Assembly (NCBI GenBank): GCA_964496435.1
Contig: CAZBZP010000003.1
Coordinates: 164,704 to 228,703, forward strand
DNA: 64,000 nucleotides
DNA from: Berkiella sp964496435
GTDB taxonomy: Bacteria > Pseudomonadota > Gammaproteobacteria > Berkiellales > Berkiellaceae
Direction of reading: 5' to 3'
Shown here in pieces: positions 24,904-34,203 of the stretch. Position numbers and translations under genes: made by a program. Numbering within the stretch: the first letter of the stretch is position 1; each line of letters starts with the position of its first letter. Under the pieces are notes generated by a model. The model was given only the letters and a program-made list of their open reading frames with translations. It did no database searches and was not told the DNA's origin.

Positions 24904-26313
24904 TTAATCAAAGAGCGTTGTCGATTTATCAAAGAATCGGGATGTACCATCCATTAACGCTGTTGGTCTAGGAATAACTTGCTTAGGTAATTCAATTCCT
25001 AAGGTTTCCGTTAAGCAACCTGCAGCATTTAATACGCGGTAAGTTCCTAATAACTCAGTATATTTACCGGTTACATAGGCTGTCTTAGCGCCGTACAATT
25101 CATTTTCAGAATCTAACAAGTCAAGCAAGGTTCTCTGACCAATGTTAAATTGCTTTTGATAAGCTTCACTGGTACGAATACTTGCATCAACGTGTTCCTT
25201 GAAATAGCGCAACTGTCTTTTAGCTGTTGCAAAAGTGCTCCAGGCTAATCTAACGCTTTGCACCACTTGGCGGAACGCTCTGTTTTGTACTTCTTGCGCT
25301 TCTTGTAGCTTGTAGCAAGTTCTGCCGATATTGGCGAGATCTTTACCACCGCTGAACAAGTTCCAACGCGCACGTAACATAGCTGAGTTGTCATCAGAAT
25401 CACCTGGTGAACCATCTAAGTTATGATTACGTGTCATGCCTAATTGAAGATCAACTCTGGGTACGAAAGCAGAACGCGCTACTTTGCTTTCCGCACGAAC
25501 CACATTGGTGTCTTCAACTGAAGCACGTAAAATAGGATGGTGTTTGATACCCATTTCAACTGCATCATGCTCAGAATTTGGGAAATGCTCTGCAAATCCA
25601 GGTTTCACGAGATGATTTGGAACAGGGATACCAACTTTACGTAAGAATTGGGTTTCAGCATCAGCAAGATTTGCTTCTTCAGCCATCAGGTTCGTACGCG
25701 CTAATGCCACACGACCTTCAGCTTGGTCTAAATCTGCCTTACGACCGATACCACCTTCACTACGTTTTTGAATTTGACCGAATATCGATTCATGTTTAGC
25801 TAAATTTTCTCTGTTTAGCTGAACAAGTTCTCTTCTCATTAAGACGTCTAAGAAGGATTGAACCGCATCCAATGCTACGTCTTGGGCTGCACCATTTACG
25901 CGCCAAGATTCAGCACGCACTCTTGCTTTTTTACCTTCAACGTCGTGGTAGACAGCAAAGCCATCCCACAGCATTTGGGAGGCAATCAAACTAAACTCTG
26001 TTCGAGTTAATGTTTTGGTGCCTTCTTGGGATAAACTCGTTCCACCTAACAGAGGATTAGCTGCCCTTGTTGTTGGGTTATTTGTGTACTGCTCACCCCA
26101 ACCGGTAGCTAAATCAACAGTAGGAAGATATCCCGCATATGCTTGTCGCAGTTCTTTATCAACCATATCTCTTGTATTGGTTTCAATTAAGAGATCTGGA
26201 GAGGTCGCAAGCGTATGAGATACCGCTTCTTTAAGAGTATACGCAAATGCTTGGCTTCCAAAAGTTAACGCGATTGAAGGTAAGAGTATTTTTAAAAATC
26301 TATTTTTTGACAT
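24904..26313 (-). CDS. TolC-family outer-membrane channel of the Lap system (LapE-like)
   Basis: A 469-residue protein with a signal peptide ending FGSQAFA (about residue 24) and the two repeated TolC halves. Recognisable blocks are LKEAVSHTLATSPDL at the start, DAVQSFLDVL, GRKADLDQAEGRVALARTNL and the late FNIGQRTLLDLLDSENELYGAK. It forms the outer-membrane tunnel of a type I exporter. Its position between the LapBC exporter genes and LapG-LapD points to LapE, although it could also serve the C39 exporter nearby. A 248-base leader precedes it. Confidence 0.85.
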   Translation of the reverse strand: MSKNRFLKILLPSIALTFGSQAFAYTLKEAVSHTLATSPDLLIETNTRDMVDKELRQAYAGYLPTVDLATGWGEQYTNNPTTRAANPLLGGTSLSQEGTKTLTRTEFSLIASQMLWDGFAVYHDVEGKKARVRAESWRVNGAAQDVALDAVQSFLDVLMRRELVQLNRENLAKHESIFGQIQKRSEGGIGRKADLDQAEGRVALARTNLMAEEANLADAETQFLRKVGIPVPNHLVKPGFAEHFPNSEHDAVEMGIKHHPILRASVEDTNVVRAESKVARSAFVPRVDLQLGMTRNHNLDGSPGDSDDNSAMLRARWNLFSGGKDLANIGRTCYKLQEAQEVQNRAFRQVVQSVRLAWSTFATAKRQLRYFKEHVDASIRTSEAYQKQFNIGQRTLLDLLDSENELYGAKTAYVTGKYTELLGTYRVLNAAGCLTETLGIELPKQVIPRPTALMDGTSRFFDKSTTLFD

Positions 26314-26561
26314 ATCTTTGTCCGCTCTTTCCGTCTATCCTTATACGCCCGCCGGACACTAGCTTTACCGCAGGTAGCAACTTAATAGCTGGTTACCTAC
26401 TTACCTATAAATAGATCTGCTAGTACGTCCATCTCATTCAATATACCCTTCAATTTCACGAAAGGGAATTTTTTCAGCACAGATAGTTAAATTATTTTTA
26501 ATTTTTTTTGTTGTAAGAAGAAGTTGCTAACTTAAAATAGAGGATATTAAAGAGGATGTGT
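26314..26561 (-). promoter_or_regulatory. Long leader upstream of the lapE-like gene
   Basis: A 248-base gap within the Lap cluster. On the minus strand it contains GGTAACCAGC ... GTTGCTACC, a hairpin with an internal bulge (about 26376-26400), followed by a GC-richer segment with GGTAAAGC and CCGGCGGGC, about 70 bases before the ATG. An A/T-rich tract at 26465-26510 could hold a promoter. No known riboswitch class is matched. Confidence 0.3.
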
Positions 26562-27281
26562 TTATTTGTCGGTATGACCAGAACCGGTTTGCTCTGGATT
26601 GGATTTACCATTTTTGCCGCCATGCCATATAGCGGAGAGCTGTTGATGCCTATTCATATATAACGCAAGCTGAAGTCTGTCTGTAATACCTATTTTTCTA
26701 AAGATCACGCCCAAATGGGCTTTGACTGTTCTTTCTGAAATATTTAGCTGTTCAGCTATTTTTCGATTACTTGAGCCGGTTGCAACAAGAGCAGCGATTT
26801 CACCTTCACGTGGCGTCATAGTCGCAACGCCCTTATCTAAGCGTTGCGCTTCTGCATGTTTAACATGGGTAATATCTTCTATCTCTGTTAGCAATCTACT
26901 AACAAATTTTCTATCCACCCACAATTCATTAGCCATCACTGTTTTAATCACTTTAGGTAAAAGATCAACATTTTGCTCAAAGCTACAATAAGCCTTTGCA
27001 CCAAACAATATTGCAGAGATCTCTTCACGCTGGTTGGGCGTATTGGTCATCAGCACAATATGCAAATTGGGCTGCGCGTCTTTTAAAGAAGATACCTCAT
27101 TAACCCCGGATTCACCCAGCAAAGCCAAATCAACGACCAGCACGTCTAAGGTTACTTTTTTAAGGCATAGATCTAGGGATCGCCTATCATGAATATCGAC
27201 TTCGTAAATTTCATACTGTGGTGCCAATATACGATGCCAAGCCATCGCTCGCTCTGTATCGGCACAAGCAATCAGTATCAT
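26562..27281 (-). CDS. LuxR-type response regulator in the Lap operon
   Basis: A 239-residue protein with a receiver-like N-terminus (about 1-120, likely phosphoacceptor Asp in DVLVVDLALLG near 51) and a C-terminal LuxR helix-turn-helix. The latter reads MTPREGEIAALVATGSSNRKIAEQ (about 154-177, unbroken in the protein) and NISERTVKAHLGVIFRKIGI. The acidic pocket near the N-terminus is reduced (ACADTERAM), so phosphorylation is uncertain. An AAAGG site lies seven bases before the ATG, inside the end of the lapC-like gene, which shows co-translation. It probably tunes expression of the exporter or adhesin. Confidence 0.8.
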   Translation of the reverse strand: MILIACADTERAMAWHRILAPQYEIYEVDIHDRRSLDLCLKKVTLDVLVVDLALLGESGVNEVSSLKDAQPNLHIVLMTNTPNQREEISAILFGAKAYCSFEQNVDLLPKVIKTVMANELWVDRKFVSRLLTEIEDITHVKHAEAQRLDKGVATMTPREGEIAALVATGSSNRKIAEQLNISERTVKAHLGVIFRKIGITDRLQLALYMNRHQQLSAIWHGGKNGKSNPEQTGSGHTDK

Positions 27282-27285
27282 ATTC

Positions 27286-28695
27286 TTACCTTTCTCTCAT
27301 CGCATTTTTCTTCGCTTTGATAATTGGTTTGAGTAAATATTCTAAGACGGTTTTTTGACCCGTTAAAATATCAACCGTCGCACTCATACCAGGAATAATC
27401 TGTAAACGCTCTCCGTGCTTTCCGATCAAATAACTTCTTTCTGTTGTTCTTACCCTGATTTGGTAAAAAGGATTTCCCTTTTCATCTGTAATTGTGTCAG
27501 CACTGATATGTTCAACAATGGCTTTAAGACCACCATAAATAGAAAAGTCATAGGCTGAAATTTTAACCATCGCGGGTAAACCAGGTCTCAAGAATCCGAT
27601 ATCCGCTGGGCGAATATTAGCTTCAATTAATAAGGTATCATTTAGTGGCACAATATTGATGAGATCTTGCCCTGGTTGCACGATACCGCCAATCGTCGTC
27701 ACCTTGACCTGATTGATAGTACCTTGAACAGGTGACCGAACAATTGTACGTCGCACTCTATCTGCTGCTGCAAGGTTGGTTTCATTTAATTTGTTATACT
27801 CCGCTTTAGCCGCATTCATATCTGATAAAGCTTCGGTTTTAAATGAAATTAATAATTCATCGATTTTCTTTTGAGCCCCTGCCAAATTTGCTTCTAACTT
27901 GGGAATGGATAAATCAGTTTGTTCTAATTCACCTGCCAAATCATTGACGGTACGTTCTAAACGTAATACTTCTACTTCTGAAACAGCACCTTGGCTCACC
28001 AATGGCTTTGTTAAATTTAATTCTTTTTGAACGAGATCAAGGCTGCGTTGTAATTGGTCTTTCTTTTGTCTGGCGCCCATTAATTCTTGTTTACGTTGTT
28101 CTGCGTCATCTTTAAGAATATTTAACTTAACTTGCAGCTCTTTTTTACGTGATTCGTACAAATTATTTTCTGATGCGACATACTGCGGAAAGTTCTCTTC
28201 CATTTCATGGGGAAATTTCAGATCCGCACCATTGGTTTCAGCAGTTAAACGTAAAATTTTAGCTCTTAAGGCCGCCATCTGCGTTTCATTTTCTTTTAAG
28301 GAAGAGACAAATCGAGTGTCATCGATGATCATCAACACTTGATCTTTTTCAACAACATCACCAATTTTCACACGGATATCTTTGACAATACCGCCTTCTA
28401 AGTTCTGAATAACTTGCATATTACTGGAGGGAATGACCTTGCCCTGGCCCACAGTAACCACATCTAAGGTAGCAAAGCTTGCCCATATCAAGGCAACGAA
28501 TAAAAAGACCATTGATGCAATAAGAATCACGTGATATCGAATAGGCACGCCTTCTAGTGTTGCAGCACTAGAATCGGTCATAAATTCGATATCAACTTCC
28601 TTGATATCTTCTTTGCGCTTCATCTCTTGCAGCTCATTGATAACTGCAGGGAGTTGCTTCACTTTGCTTAGTGCTTTTCCTATTTTATCGCGCAT
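27286..28695 (-). CDS. lapC: HlyD-family adaptor LapC
   Basis: A 469-residue membrane fusion protein of a type I secretion system. A membrane helix lies at about 55-75. It is followed by GQGKVIPSSNMQVIQNLEGG (about 81-100), the typical HlyD/LapC entry, a long coiled coil (about 130-290) and then VRSPVQGTINQVKVTTIGGI and the C-terminal barrel. It bridges the ABC exporter and the TolC channel. Its start overlaps the lapB stop by 11 bases. It differs from the CvaA-like adaptor at 18581 in length and entry motif, so the two exporters are separate systems. Confidence 0.88.
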   Translation of the reverse strand: MRDKIGKALSKVKQLPAVINELQEMKRKEDIKEVDIEFMTDSSAATLEGVPIRYHVILIASMVFLFVALIWASFATLDVVTVGQGKVIPSSNMQVIQNLEGGIVKDIRVKIGDVVEKDQVLMIIDDTRFVSSLKENETQMAALRAKILRLTAETNGADLKFPHEMEENFPQYVASENNLYESRKKELQVKLNILKDDAEQRKQELMGARQKKDQLQRSLDLVQKELNLTKPLVSQGAVSEVEVLRLERTVNDLAGELEQTDLSIPKLEANLAGAQKKIDELLISFKTEALSDMNAAKAEYNKLNETNLAAADRVRRTIVRSPVQGTINQVKVTTIGGIVQPGQDLINIVPLNDTLLIEANIRPADIGFLRPGLPAMVKISAYDFSIYGGLKAIVEHISADTITDEKGNPFYQIRVRTTERSYLIGKHGERLQIIPGMSATVDILTGQKTVLEYLLKPIIKAKKNAMRER

Positions 28696-30967
28696 GAGAA
28701 TGTAATTTCCCCTCAGCTAATGCTTTAAGCACCAAATCTCTTGGCCCATCAGCAATTATTTTTCCACCATCCATTAAAATTAATCTGTCGACTAAGGATA
28801 ATAAGGAACCCTTATGCGTTACTAACACCAACGTCTTGCCCTTTGAAGCTTCAATTAAGGCATTCTTAAACATTTCTTCTGTGCGGTTATCCATCATGTT
28901 AGTCGGTTCATCTAACACTAAAATCGGTGGGTCTAAAATGAGCGCTCTGGCAATAGCAATTGCTTGGCGCTGTCCACCTGATAACTTTTCCCCTCGTTCT
29001 CCCACTGGCATATCAAAACCTTGTGGATGTCTTGCAACAAAATCCATCACGCCCGAGATCTTAGCGGCTCTAAGAACCGATAAATCATCAGCAAATGGGG
29101 CACCAAAAGTAATATTATCTTTAACAGTGCCATAAAAAAGCATGAGATCTTGAGGAACATAACCAATATTTCTGCGCATCGAAGCAGGATCAAGCTGGCT
29201 TATTTCCGTACCATCCATGAGCACAGTCCCTTCTTGGGCTTGATATAAACCCAAGACAAGCTTTTCAATTGTGGTTTTCCCAGAGCCAATACGACCGATT
29301 ATCCCAACTTTTTCGCCTGGGGTAATATGAAAAGTCACATTACTCAAAGCAGGAACCGCTTGACGTGGGTATTTAAAGCCAACATCTCTAAACTCAATAT
29401 CACCGTTTAAAACTGGACGATGTAAAGGTGTTCGCCCTCTTAAACGATCGGTTGGCATCTTCATGACATTATCTAAGGATTGCAATGCTGCCATCGATTG
29501 ATGATATCTTGTTAACAAACCGGCAATTTGGGCGAGAGGGGCTAATGCTCTACCTGTTAAGATAGTGCAAGCAATCAAGGCCCCCATGGTCATTTCACCT
29601 TCAGATATTCTATTTACACCTACAATAACGACAAACACCCCTGCTACTTGTTGCACAAAAGCAGAAAAGCTAATAGCCGTTAAGGATAATCCACGTACTT
29701 TGGTACCTATTTTGGCAGCCATACCAACAGCGTGTTCCCATTTTCTTTGTAAGGAGCTTTCAGCTGATAATCCTTTGATGGTTTCTACACCCGCTAAGGA
29801 TTCAATTAGCATGGCATGTTTTTGTCCAGCATATCGATAGGATTCTTTTACATATTTATTGAGAGGTTTTTGGATCCAAAGCCCAGCTAAGATTACTAAA
29901 GGCACTGATAAGACAGGGACAACAACAACATAACCACCGATAACAAAAATGATGATTAAAAAGAACAACACGAAAGGTAAATCAATCAGTGCACTGATGG
30001 TTGTTGAAGTCACAAAATCCCGGAATGATTCAAACTGTTGCATATTATTAGCAAAGTTACCAACAGATTCAGGCCTTGCCTCCATTCGAATGCCCATCAT
30101 CTGTTCAAAAATATTGGCTGATAAAATCACATCGGTTTTTTTGGAGGCAATATCTATAAAATAGCCTCGCAACATTTTCATAATAAAATCAAATGTAAAG
30201 ACTATTAAAATACCAATAGATAAAACCGTTAAGGTATCCATGGCATTGTTGGGCACCACTCTGTCATAAACGTTCATGACAAATAAAGATGATGCAATGG
30301 CAAATAAATTAATAAAAAAGGAAGCGACTAAAACTTCTGAGTAAAGAGACCACGTGGTTTTGATAACGCCCCAAAACCATGACTTAGGCGCTTCTTTGAA
30401 GCCCTCGTCTGTTCTTCTATCAAAATGAAAACTGGGACGCGTAAAAATGGTATATCCGGTGTATTGCTTTTTAAGATCGTCCAAAGAAACTTTTAACTCG
30501 CCCTCACCACTTTCAGGTTGAATGACGGTTGCTGTTCCCTTTTCATCATTCTTAGATACTAAAATGCAAGCATGTCTATTTTTAAGTAATAAGACAGAAG
30601 GTAAAACCAATGGCGAGATATCTTCCATGCTTCTTTTAACAATTTGCGCTGATAAGCCAGCACGAGCAGCTGCCCGAACAAAGAGCTCTGGTGTGAGTTT
30701 ATTATCTAATAATGGCAAGCCCGCAATCAGGGTCTCTGGAGAAAAGGGATTATGTTCCAATCTCGTTAATACAACTAAGCACCCTAACAAAGGATCATAA
30801 GCAACACGATGCGCCGGGGGCACATCCCATTGTGGCTGAACCGCCTCTTCGCTCAAGCTTTGCTCAGGTTCGCTAGGAACAATCATATCGCTTGCTTCAG
30901 GCTCTTTTTTAGGATCATCTGGACCTGACATTTTTTTTCCTTTTTTCGGATCTTTTGGTTTGTCCAT
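28685..30967 (-). CDS. lapB: Type I secretion ABC exporter LapB
   Basis: A 760-residue exporter. After a charged Pro/Lys-rich N-terminal 50 residues comes a C39-like domain without the catalytic Cys (DPLLGCLVVLTRLEH), as expected for exporters of C-terminally addressed adhesins. The membrane domain spans about 200-450. The ATPase has GRIGSGKTT (Walker A), LSGGQRQAIAIARAL (signature) and ILVLDEPTNMMD (Walker B). It should move a large RTX or Lap-type adhesin across both membranes together with LapC and LapE. It sits seven bases after the STAS gene and overlaps lapC, in one long operon. Confidence 0.9.
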   Translation of the reverse strand: MDKPKDPKKGKKMSGPDDPKKEPEASDMIVPSEPEQSLSEEAVQPQWDVPPAHRVAYDPLLGCLVVLTRLEHNPFSPETLIAGLPLLDNKLTPELFVRAAARAGLSAQIVKRSMEDISPLVLPSVLLLKNRHACILVSKNDEKGTATVIQPESGEGELKVSLDDLKKQYTGYTIFTRPSFHFDRRTDEGFKEAPKSWFWGVIKTTWSLYSEVLVASFFINLFAIASSLFVMNVYDRVVPNNAMDTLTVLSIGILIVFTFDFIMKMLRGYFIDIASKKTDVILSANIFEQMMGIRMEARPESVGNFANNMQQFESFRDFVTSTTISALIDLPFVLFFLIIIFVIGGYVVVVPVLSVPLVILAGLWIQKPLNKYVKESYRYAGQKHAMLIESLAGVETIKGLSAESSLQRKWEHAVGMAAKIGTKVRGLSLTAISFSAFVQQVAGVFVVIVGVNRISEGEMTMGALIACTILTGRALAPLAQIAGLLTRYHQSMAALQSLDNVMKMPTDRLRGRTPLHRPVLNGDIEFRDVGFKYPRQAVPALSNVTFHITPGEKVGIIGRIGSGKTTIEKLVLGLYQAQEGTVLMDGTEISQLDPASMRRNIGYVPQDLMLFYGTVKDNITFGAPFADDLSVLRAAKISGVMDFVARHPQGFDMPVGERGEKLSGGQRQAIAIARALILDPPILVLDEPTNMMDNRTEEMFKNALIEASKGKTLVLVTHKGSLLSLVDRLILMDGGKIIADGPRDLVLKALAEGKLHSHAR

Positions 30968-30973
30968 ATCAAT

Positions 30974-31468
30974 TTACCTATCTTTCAGCGATTGTACAAC
31001 TTCGTTGTACGATGGATCATGAGGTTGAATTTTATCTAAGGTTTGATGCGCATCAATAATGAATTTTTTTAGTTCTTCAATATCTTCATTTGATGCACTA
31101 GGGTATATCCATTTACTCTGAATATTCTCAAGCCTTGGTTCATCTTTGATGAAAGTAAAAAATTGATCAAAACCAATTTTATTGAACAGGAGTTTAATGT
31201 CTTCATCTTTATATACAATAATGAGTTTTGATTTATTAATTGAGCGAATTTCATTTCTTAAGAAATACTTTGCCAAATTGCCGATGATCGTGCTGTCGAC
31301 GTATTTTGTTTGGGTAAAATCAAAAATAATTTCCTGCATTGATTCTGTTTTGATATTTTTACAAGCAAAATCAAGGTATGGTGTACAAGTAAAACGGACT
31401 GCGCCTTTCAACTTTAGAAAAGCAACTTTATCACCTATATAATACATTACTTGTTCACATGGTTGCAT
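30974..31468 (-). CDS. STAS-domain anti-sigma-factor-antagonist-like protein (HsbA-like)
   Basis: A 164-residue protein whose first 110 residues fit the STAS fold: VAFLKLKGAVRF, then IIFDFTQTKYVDSTIIGNLAKY with S59 as the likely phosphorylation serine. A helical C-terminal extension of about 50 residues follows. The ATG at 31468 has AGGA seven bases upstream and overlaps the phosphatase gene by 22 bases. In pseudomonads the HsbR phosphatase and HsbA STAS protein form a partner switch that controls surface attachment and c-di-GMP. Here the pair heads the Lap operon, which fits such a role. The homology to HsbA itself is inferred from context. Confidence 0.8.
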   Translation of the reverse strand: MQPCEQVMYYIGDKVAFLKLKGAVRFTCTPYLDFACKNIKTESMQEIIFDFTQTKYVDSTIIGNLAKYFLRNEIRSINKSKLIIVYKDEDIKLLFNKIGFDQFFTFIKDEPRLENIQSKWIYPSASNEDIEELKKFIIDAHQTLDKIQPHDPSYNEVVQSLKDR

Positions 31469-32646
31469 ACTGCTGTCCTATTCATTAAAAACAACGTGAT
31501 ATCATCAGGCTGACCTTCTTCGCTTTTTATTCCTAGTGGTGAGAAGATATCATTAATCTCTAACTTGGCGTGATTAACCAAGGAAAGAAGTTTTTCTTCT
31601 TTTTGCTTCATATCACCATTCATTATTTCGAAGATACCATCTGAAAACATGGCTAACACAAATTCATTAGGCAACTTAAGTGTACTTGTTTGAAATTTTG
31701 CGTCTTTAAATATACCAACAGCAAAGCCACTTCCTTGCAAATAGGTTGCCGTTTTACCATCCCAAATAATAGGATTTGGATAGTGGCCACCAACACTATA
31801 TACAATAGAGTTTTCATCCAAATCTAAGATGCAGTAAATCATTGTTAAATATTTGCCCAATTTGGCATTAAGTATTTCATCACTAATCTTCTTTAACACT
31901 CTATCTGGTTGCAAAATTGTTTCATCTTGACCCAGCTGATAAATATGTAAAATACGCTCGACGATACTTTTAACCAATACGGTAACGAATGCCGAAGAAG
32001 CACCGTGTCCTGAAACGTCTGCAATATAAAATCCCACCTTGTTTTGTGAGATTTGAAAATAATCAACAAAATCGCCGCTCAAATATAAAGAAGGAATTAC
32101 CTTGTGTGAGAAGGTATAATTTTTAAAATCAAATTGTGGCTGAGGAAGCAACTTTTGTTGTACGCTTTTGCCCGCATTCTGATCTTCTTCCAATTGCCCT
32201 AAACTTTGTGTTAATTGAATATTTTTCTCTTCAAGCTCTAAGCGATAGTTTCTATTTTCAACAACCAATCTACCTCTCTCTAGCGCTTTACAAACAGCAT
32301 GTTCCAAAACCGTGAGATTGGTAATTGGCTTGGCGATAAAATCGCATGCGCCTATTCTTAAGGCATCAATAACACTTTTAATTCTATCAGTCCCCGAAAC
32401 AATGATGACGGGTAGCTCTGGAAATTCTTTTCTGAGAATTTCCAATAGTTCTAGGCCATCCATTACTGGCATTTCTAAATCACATAAAACCAAATCAGGT
32501 TTTTTAAGACGGCACGTCTCTAAGGCCTCTTCACCATTATTGGCTTCATAAACAACAAACCCGCTGTCCTCCAGGTATGTTGCTATTTTTTCACGCAATT
32601 TTAAATCGTCATCAACGCTTAAAATGCGCCCATATGTGTTTGTCAT
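31447..32646 (-). CDS. Response regulator fused to PP2C-type (SpoIIE) phosphatase (HsbR-like)
   Basis: A 399-residue protein with a full receiver domain: acidic pair at 12-14, phosphoacceptor D56 in LVLCDLEMPVMDG, and K in FIAKPITN near 106. A coiled coil follows (about 125-165), then a PP2C/SpoIIE phosphatase with LSGDFVDYF and FYIADVSGHGASSAF (D210, G213). It likely dephosphorylates the neighbouring STAS protein when its receiver is phosphorylated. No histidine kinase is beside it. It is the first gene of the Lap operon, with a TATAAT 18 bases before its ATG. Confidence 0.85.
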   Translation of the reverse strand: MTNTYGRILSVDDDLKLREKIATYLEDSGFVVYEANNGEEALETCRLKKPDLVLCDLEMPVMDGLELLEILRKEFPELPVIIVSGTDRIKSVIDALRIGACDFIAKPITNLTVLEHAVCKALERGRLVVENRNYRLELEEKNIQLTQSLGQLEEDQNAGKSVQQKLLPQPQFDFKNYTFSHKVIPSLYLSGDFVDYFQISQNKVGFYIADVSGHGASSAFVTVLVKSIVERILHIYQLGQDETILQPDRVLKKISDEILNAKLGKYLTMIYCILDLDENSIVYSVGGHYPNPIIWDGKTATYLQGSGFAVGIFKDAKFQTSTLKLPNEFVLAMFSDGIFEIMNGDMKQKEEKLLSLVNHAKLEINDIFSPLGIKSEEGQPDDITLFLMNRTAVCNHVNK

Positions 32647-32663
32647 CTTGCGCTCATATCTTC

Positions 32664-32692
32664 ATTATAGGACTGTATAAATCAAACCCCAA
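32664..32692 (-). promoter_or_regulatory. Candidate sigma-70 promoter of the Lap operon
   Basis: On the minus strand TATAAT (32664-32669) is preceded at 17 bases by TTGGGG (32687-32692). The -10 is perfect and the -35 is weak. The implied leader is short, about ten bases. Confidence 0.4.
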
Positions 32693-32893
32693 TTGTTTGC
32701 CTCTTAAAGGGTATTCTTCTTTATAATTAGTCGGATGCTAAGCAAAAGGTTATTAGAATTGATATTCGTTTTACTGAATAGATATGGAGTTATAATCTCA
32801 ATATCTTGGGTATTAGAGAGGATTTTAGCTTATTTTGATAACGCTAGGGTGATGAGGCATGTTTATCTGATTTTATATTCAACGCGAAGAGAC

Positions 32894-32919
32894 GGGCGGA
32901 CATAAAGTCCGCCCCTACA
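32894..32919. repeat. GGGCGGAC palindromic repeat, family B
   Basis: GGGCGGAC and GTCCGCCC arms around ATAAA, followed by CCTACA-type flank. The same element occurs twice in opposite orientation at 40007-40081. It lies between mlaA and the Lap operon and could act as a transcript end. Confidence 0.65.
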
Positions 32920-32939
32920 AAGAGGTGCTTATCCTTACA

Positions 32940-34040
32940 TTACTGCTCTAGTACTGTTTTCGCTTTTTCGTTCTTTTTAGCGTTCGAATTAACAACTTTA
33001 TTCATATCGACATTTAAAAATTCTTTATCTTTTTTAAAGTCGACCTTTCTTTCAAGTGCTTCCATTTTAAGCTCTAGCGCTTCAATCTTCTTTTTATGGG
33101 TAGCATGTTGTTCGTTGTCATTGGAAGCGGTCTTGCTATTGTCTTTGCTATTATCAGCTAGCTTTTCGCCCTCTTTTTTCGGCGCTTTTGCAGCTTTATC
33201 TGCCGCTTTGGGCTCTTCTGCTGGCACTTCTGCTGGCTTTTCTTCGACCTTAGCTTGTGGTTCTGTTTTCCTATAAGCGCTAGAATCATAATCTTCTGGT
33301 TCTACGCCCTCATAAATATCATCTGTAGAAGTGGATGATGAATTTTCAAAGAGGTATTTTCTGTGTTGGAAATATGCATCTCGCATAAAGGCATATTCAT
33401 CTACAGCGAGAACATCTAAAACACTTTCTCTTCTTAGTAGTCTTGCACGTAAATCTAAATAATCTATACCCAATAAGGTGTATTTTTCCCAACCTTGTTC
33501 AATCCAAGGCCATACGCTTAATCCATAGTAATCTACCGCTAAGCCAAGGGTATCTCTAAAGGTGCTTGGCCCTATAAAAGGTAGAACGATATAGTAAGAA
33601 TGGTGATAACCCCAGTGATATAGTGTTTGACCAAAGTCTTCTTTGCGATGTTCTAAGCCTAAAGTGGAGGCCGGATCAAATAACCCGCCCAAACCAATGG
33701 TTGTATTAATCAATAAACGGCTTAAATCATAAGATGCATAGGCGAATTTCAACTGGAGCACATCATTTGCAACATTAGTTACTTCTCGGATGTTATCAAA
33801 GAAATTACCGATCCCTATTTGAACGGGAGAGGGAATATATTGCAAATAGACATAAGAAACAGGCTTGATGAAATAATTGTCTACCGTTTGGTTAAACTTA
33901 AAGGTAGCGCGATTTAAGCCTTCAAATGGATCATCAATATGCGGTGTTTTCTGAGCCTGAGAAGCACACCCTGACAAAGTGAGGCTGGTGATAGCAAATA
34001 AAGCGTTTACAAAGGTGCGACGCAGCATATTCACATCCAT
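32940..34040 (-). CDS. mlaA: MlaA/VacJ-family outer-membrane lipoprotein
   Basis: MlaA removes misplaced phospholipids from the outer leaflet and hands them to MlaC. The lipobox LSGC is at about residue 25. The conserved core is clear: DPFEGLNRATFKFN, IGNFFDNIREVTNVAND, LINTTIGLGGLFDPAS, EDFGQTLYHWG and LPFIGPSTFRDT. After residue 235 a 130-residue Lys/Glu/Ala/Pro-rich tail with a final coiled coil (ALELKMEALERK) replaces the usual short end, which is unusual and may span towards the peptidoglycan. An alternative start is the ATG at 34028. The rest of the mla pathway is not here. Confidence 0.88.
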   Translation of the reverse strand: MDVNMLRRTFVNALFAITSLTLSGCASQAQKTPHIDDPFEGLNRATFKFNQTVDNYFIKPVSYVYLQYIPSPVQIGIGNFFDNIREVTNVANDVLQLKFAYASYDLSRLLINTTIGLGGLFDPASTLGLEHRKEDFGQTLYHWGYHHSYYIVLPFIGPSTFRDTLGLAVDYYGLSVWPWIEQGWEKYTLLGIDYLDLRARLLRRESVLDVLAVDEYAFMRDAYFQHRKYLFENSSSTSTDDIYEGVEPEDYDSSAYRKTEPQAKVEEKPAEVPAEEPKAADKAAKAPKKEGEKLADNSKDNSKTASNDNEQHATHKKKIEALELKMEALERKVDFKKDKEFLNVDMNKVVNSNAKKNEKAKTVLEQ

Positions 34041-34160
34041 ATCTATAAGTTAATTTTAGTTTAGACCTTGATTAGGCAAGTACAATACAGATTAAAATCT
34101 TTACGTTAAAAAAATATGTTGTTAGTTATTAAACACATATAAATTTAATATTTTATGCAA

Positions 34161-34190
34161 AAAAAAAGCCCTGCATAACAGGGCTTTTTT
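34161..34190. terminator. Bidirectional rho-independent terminator
   Basis: GCCCTG/CAGGGC around CATAA, flanked by a run of A on one side and six T on the other. It lies 14 bases past the porin stop on the minus strand and is the cleanest terminator in the window. Confidence 0.9.
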
Positions 34191-34203
34191 AGTAGCATTC
34201 AGC

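Noticed and set aside
26314..26420. c-di-GMP-I riboswitch ahead of the LapE-like gene
   Set aside because: The GNRA-tetraloop arm and the GCAAAGCC core are not present in the right order, so it is only listed as an unclassified leader.
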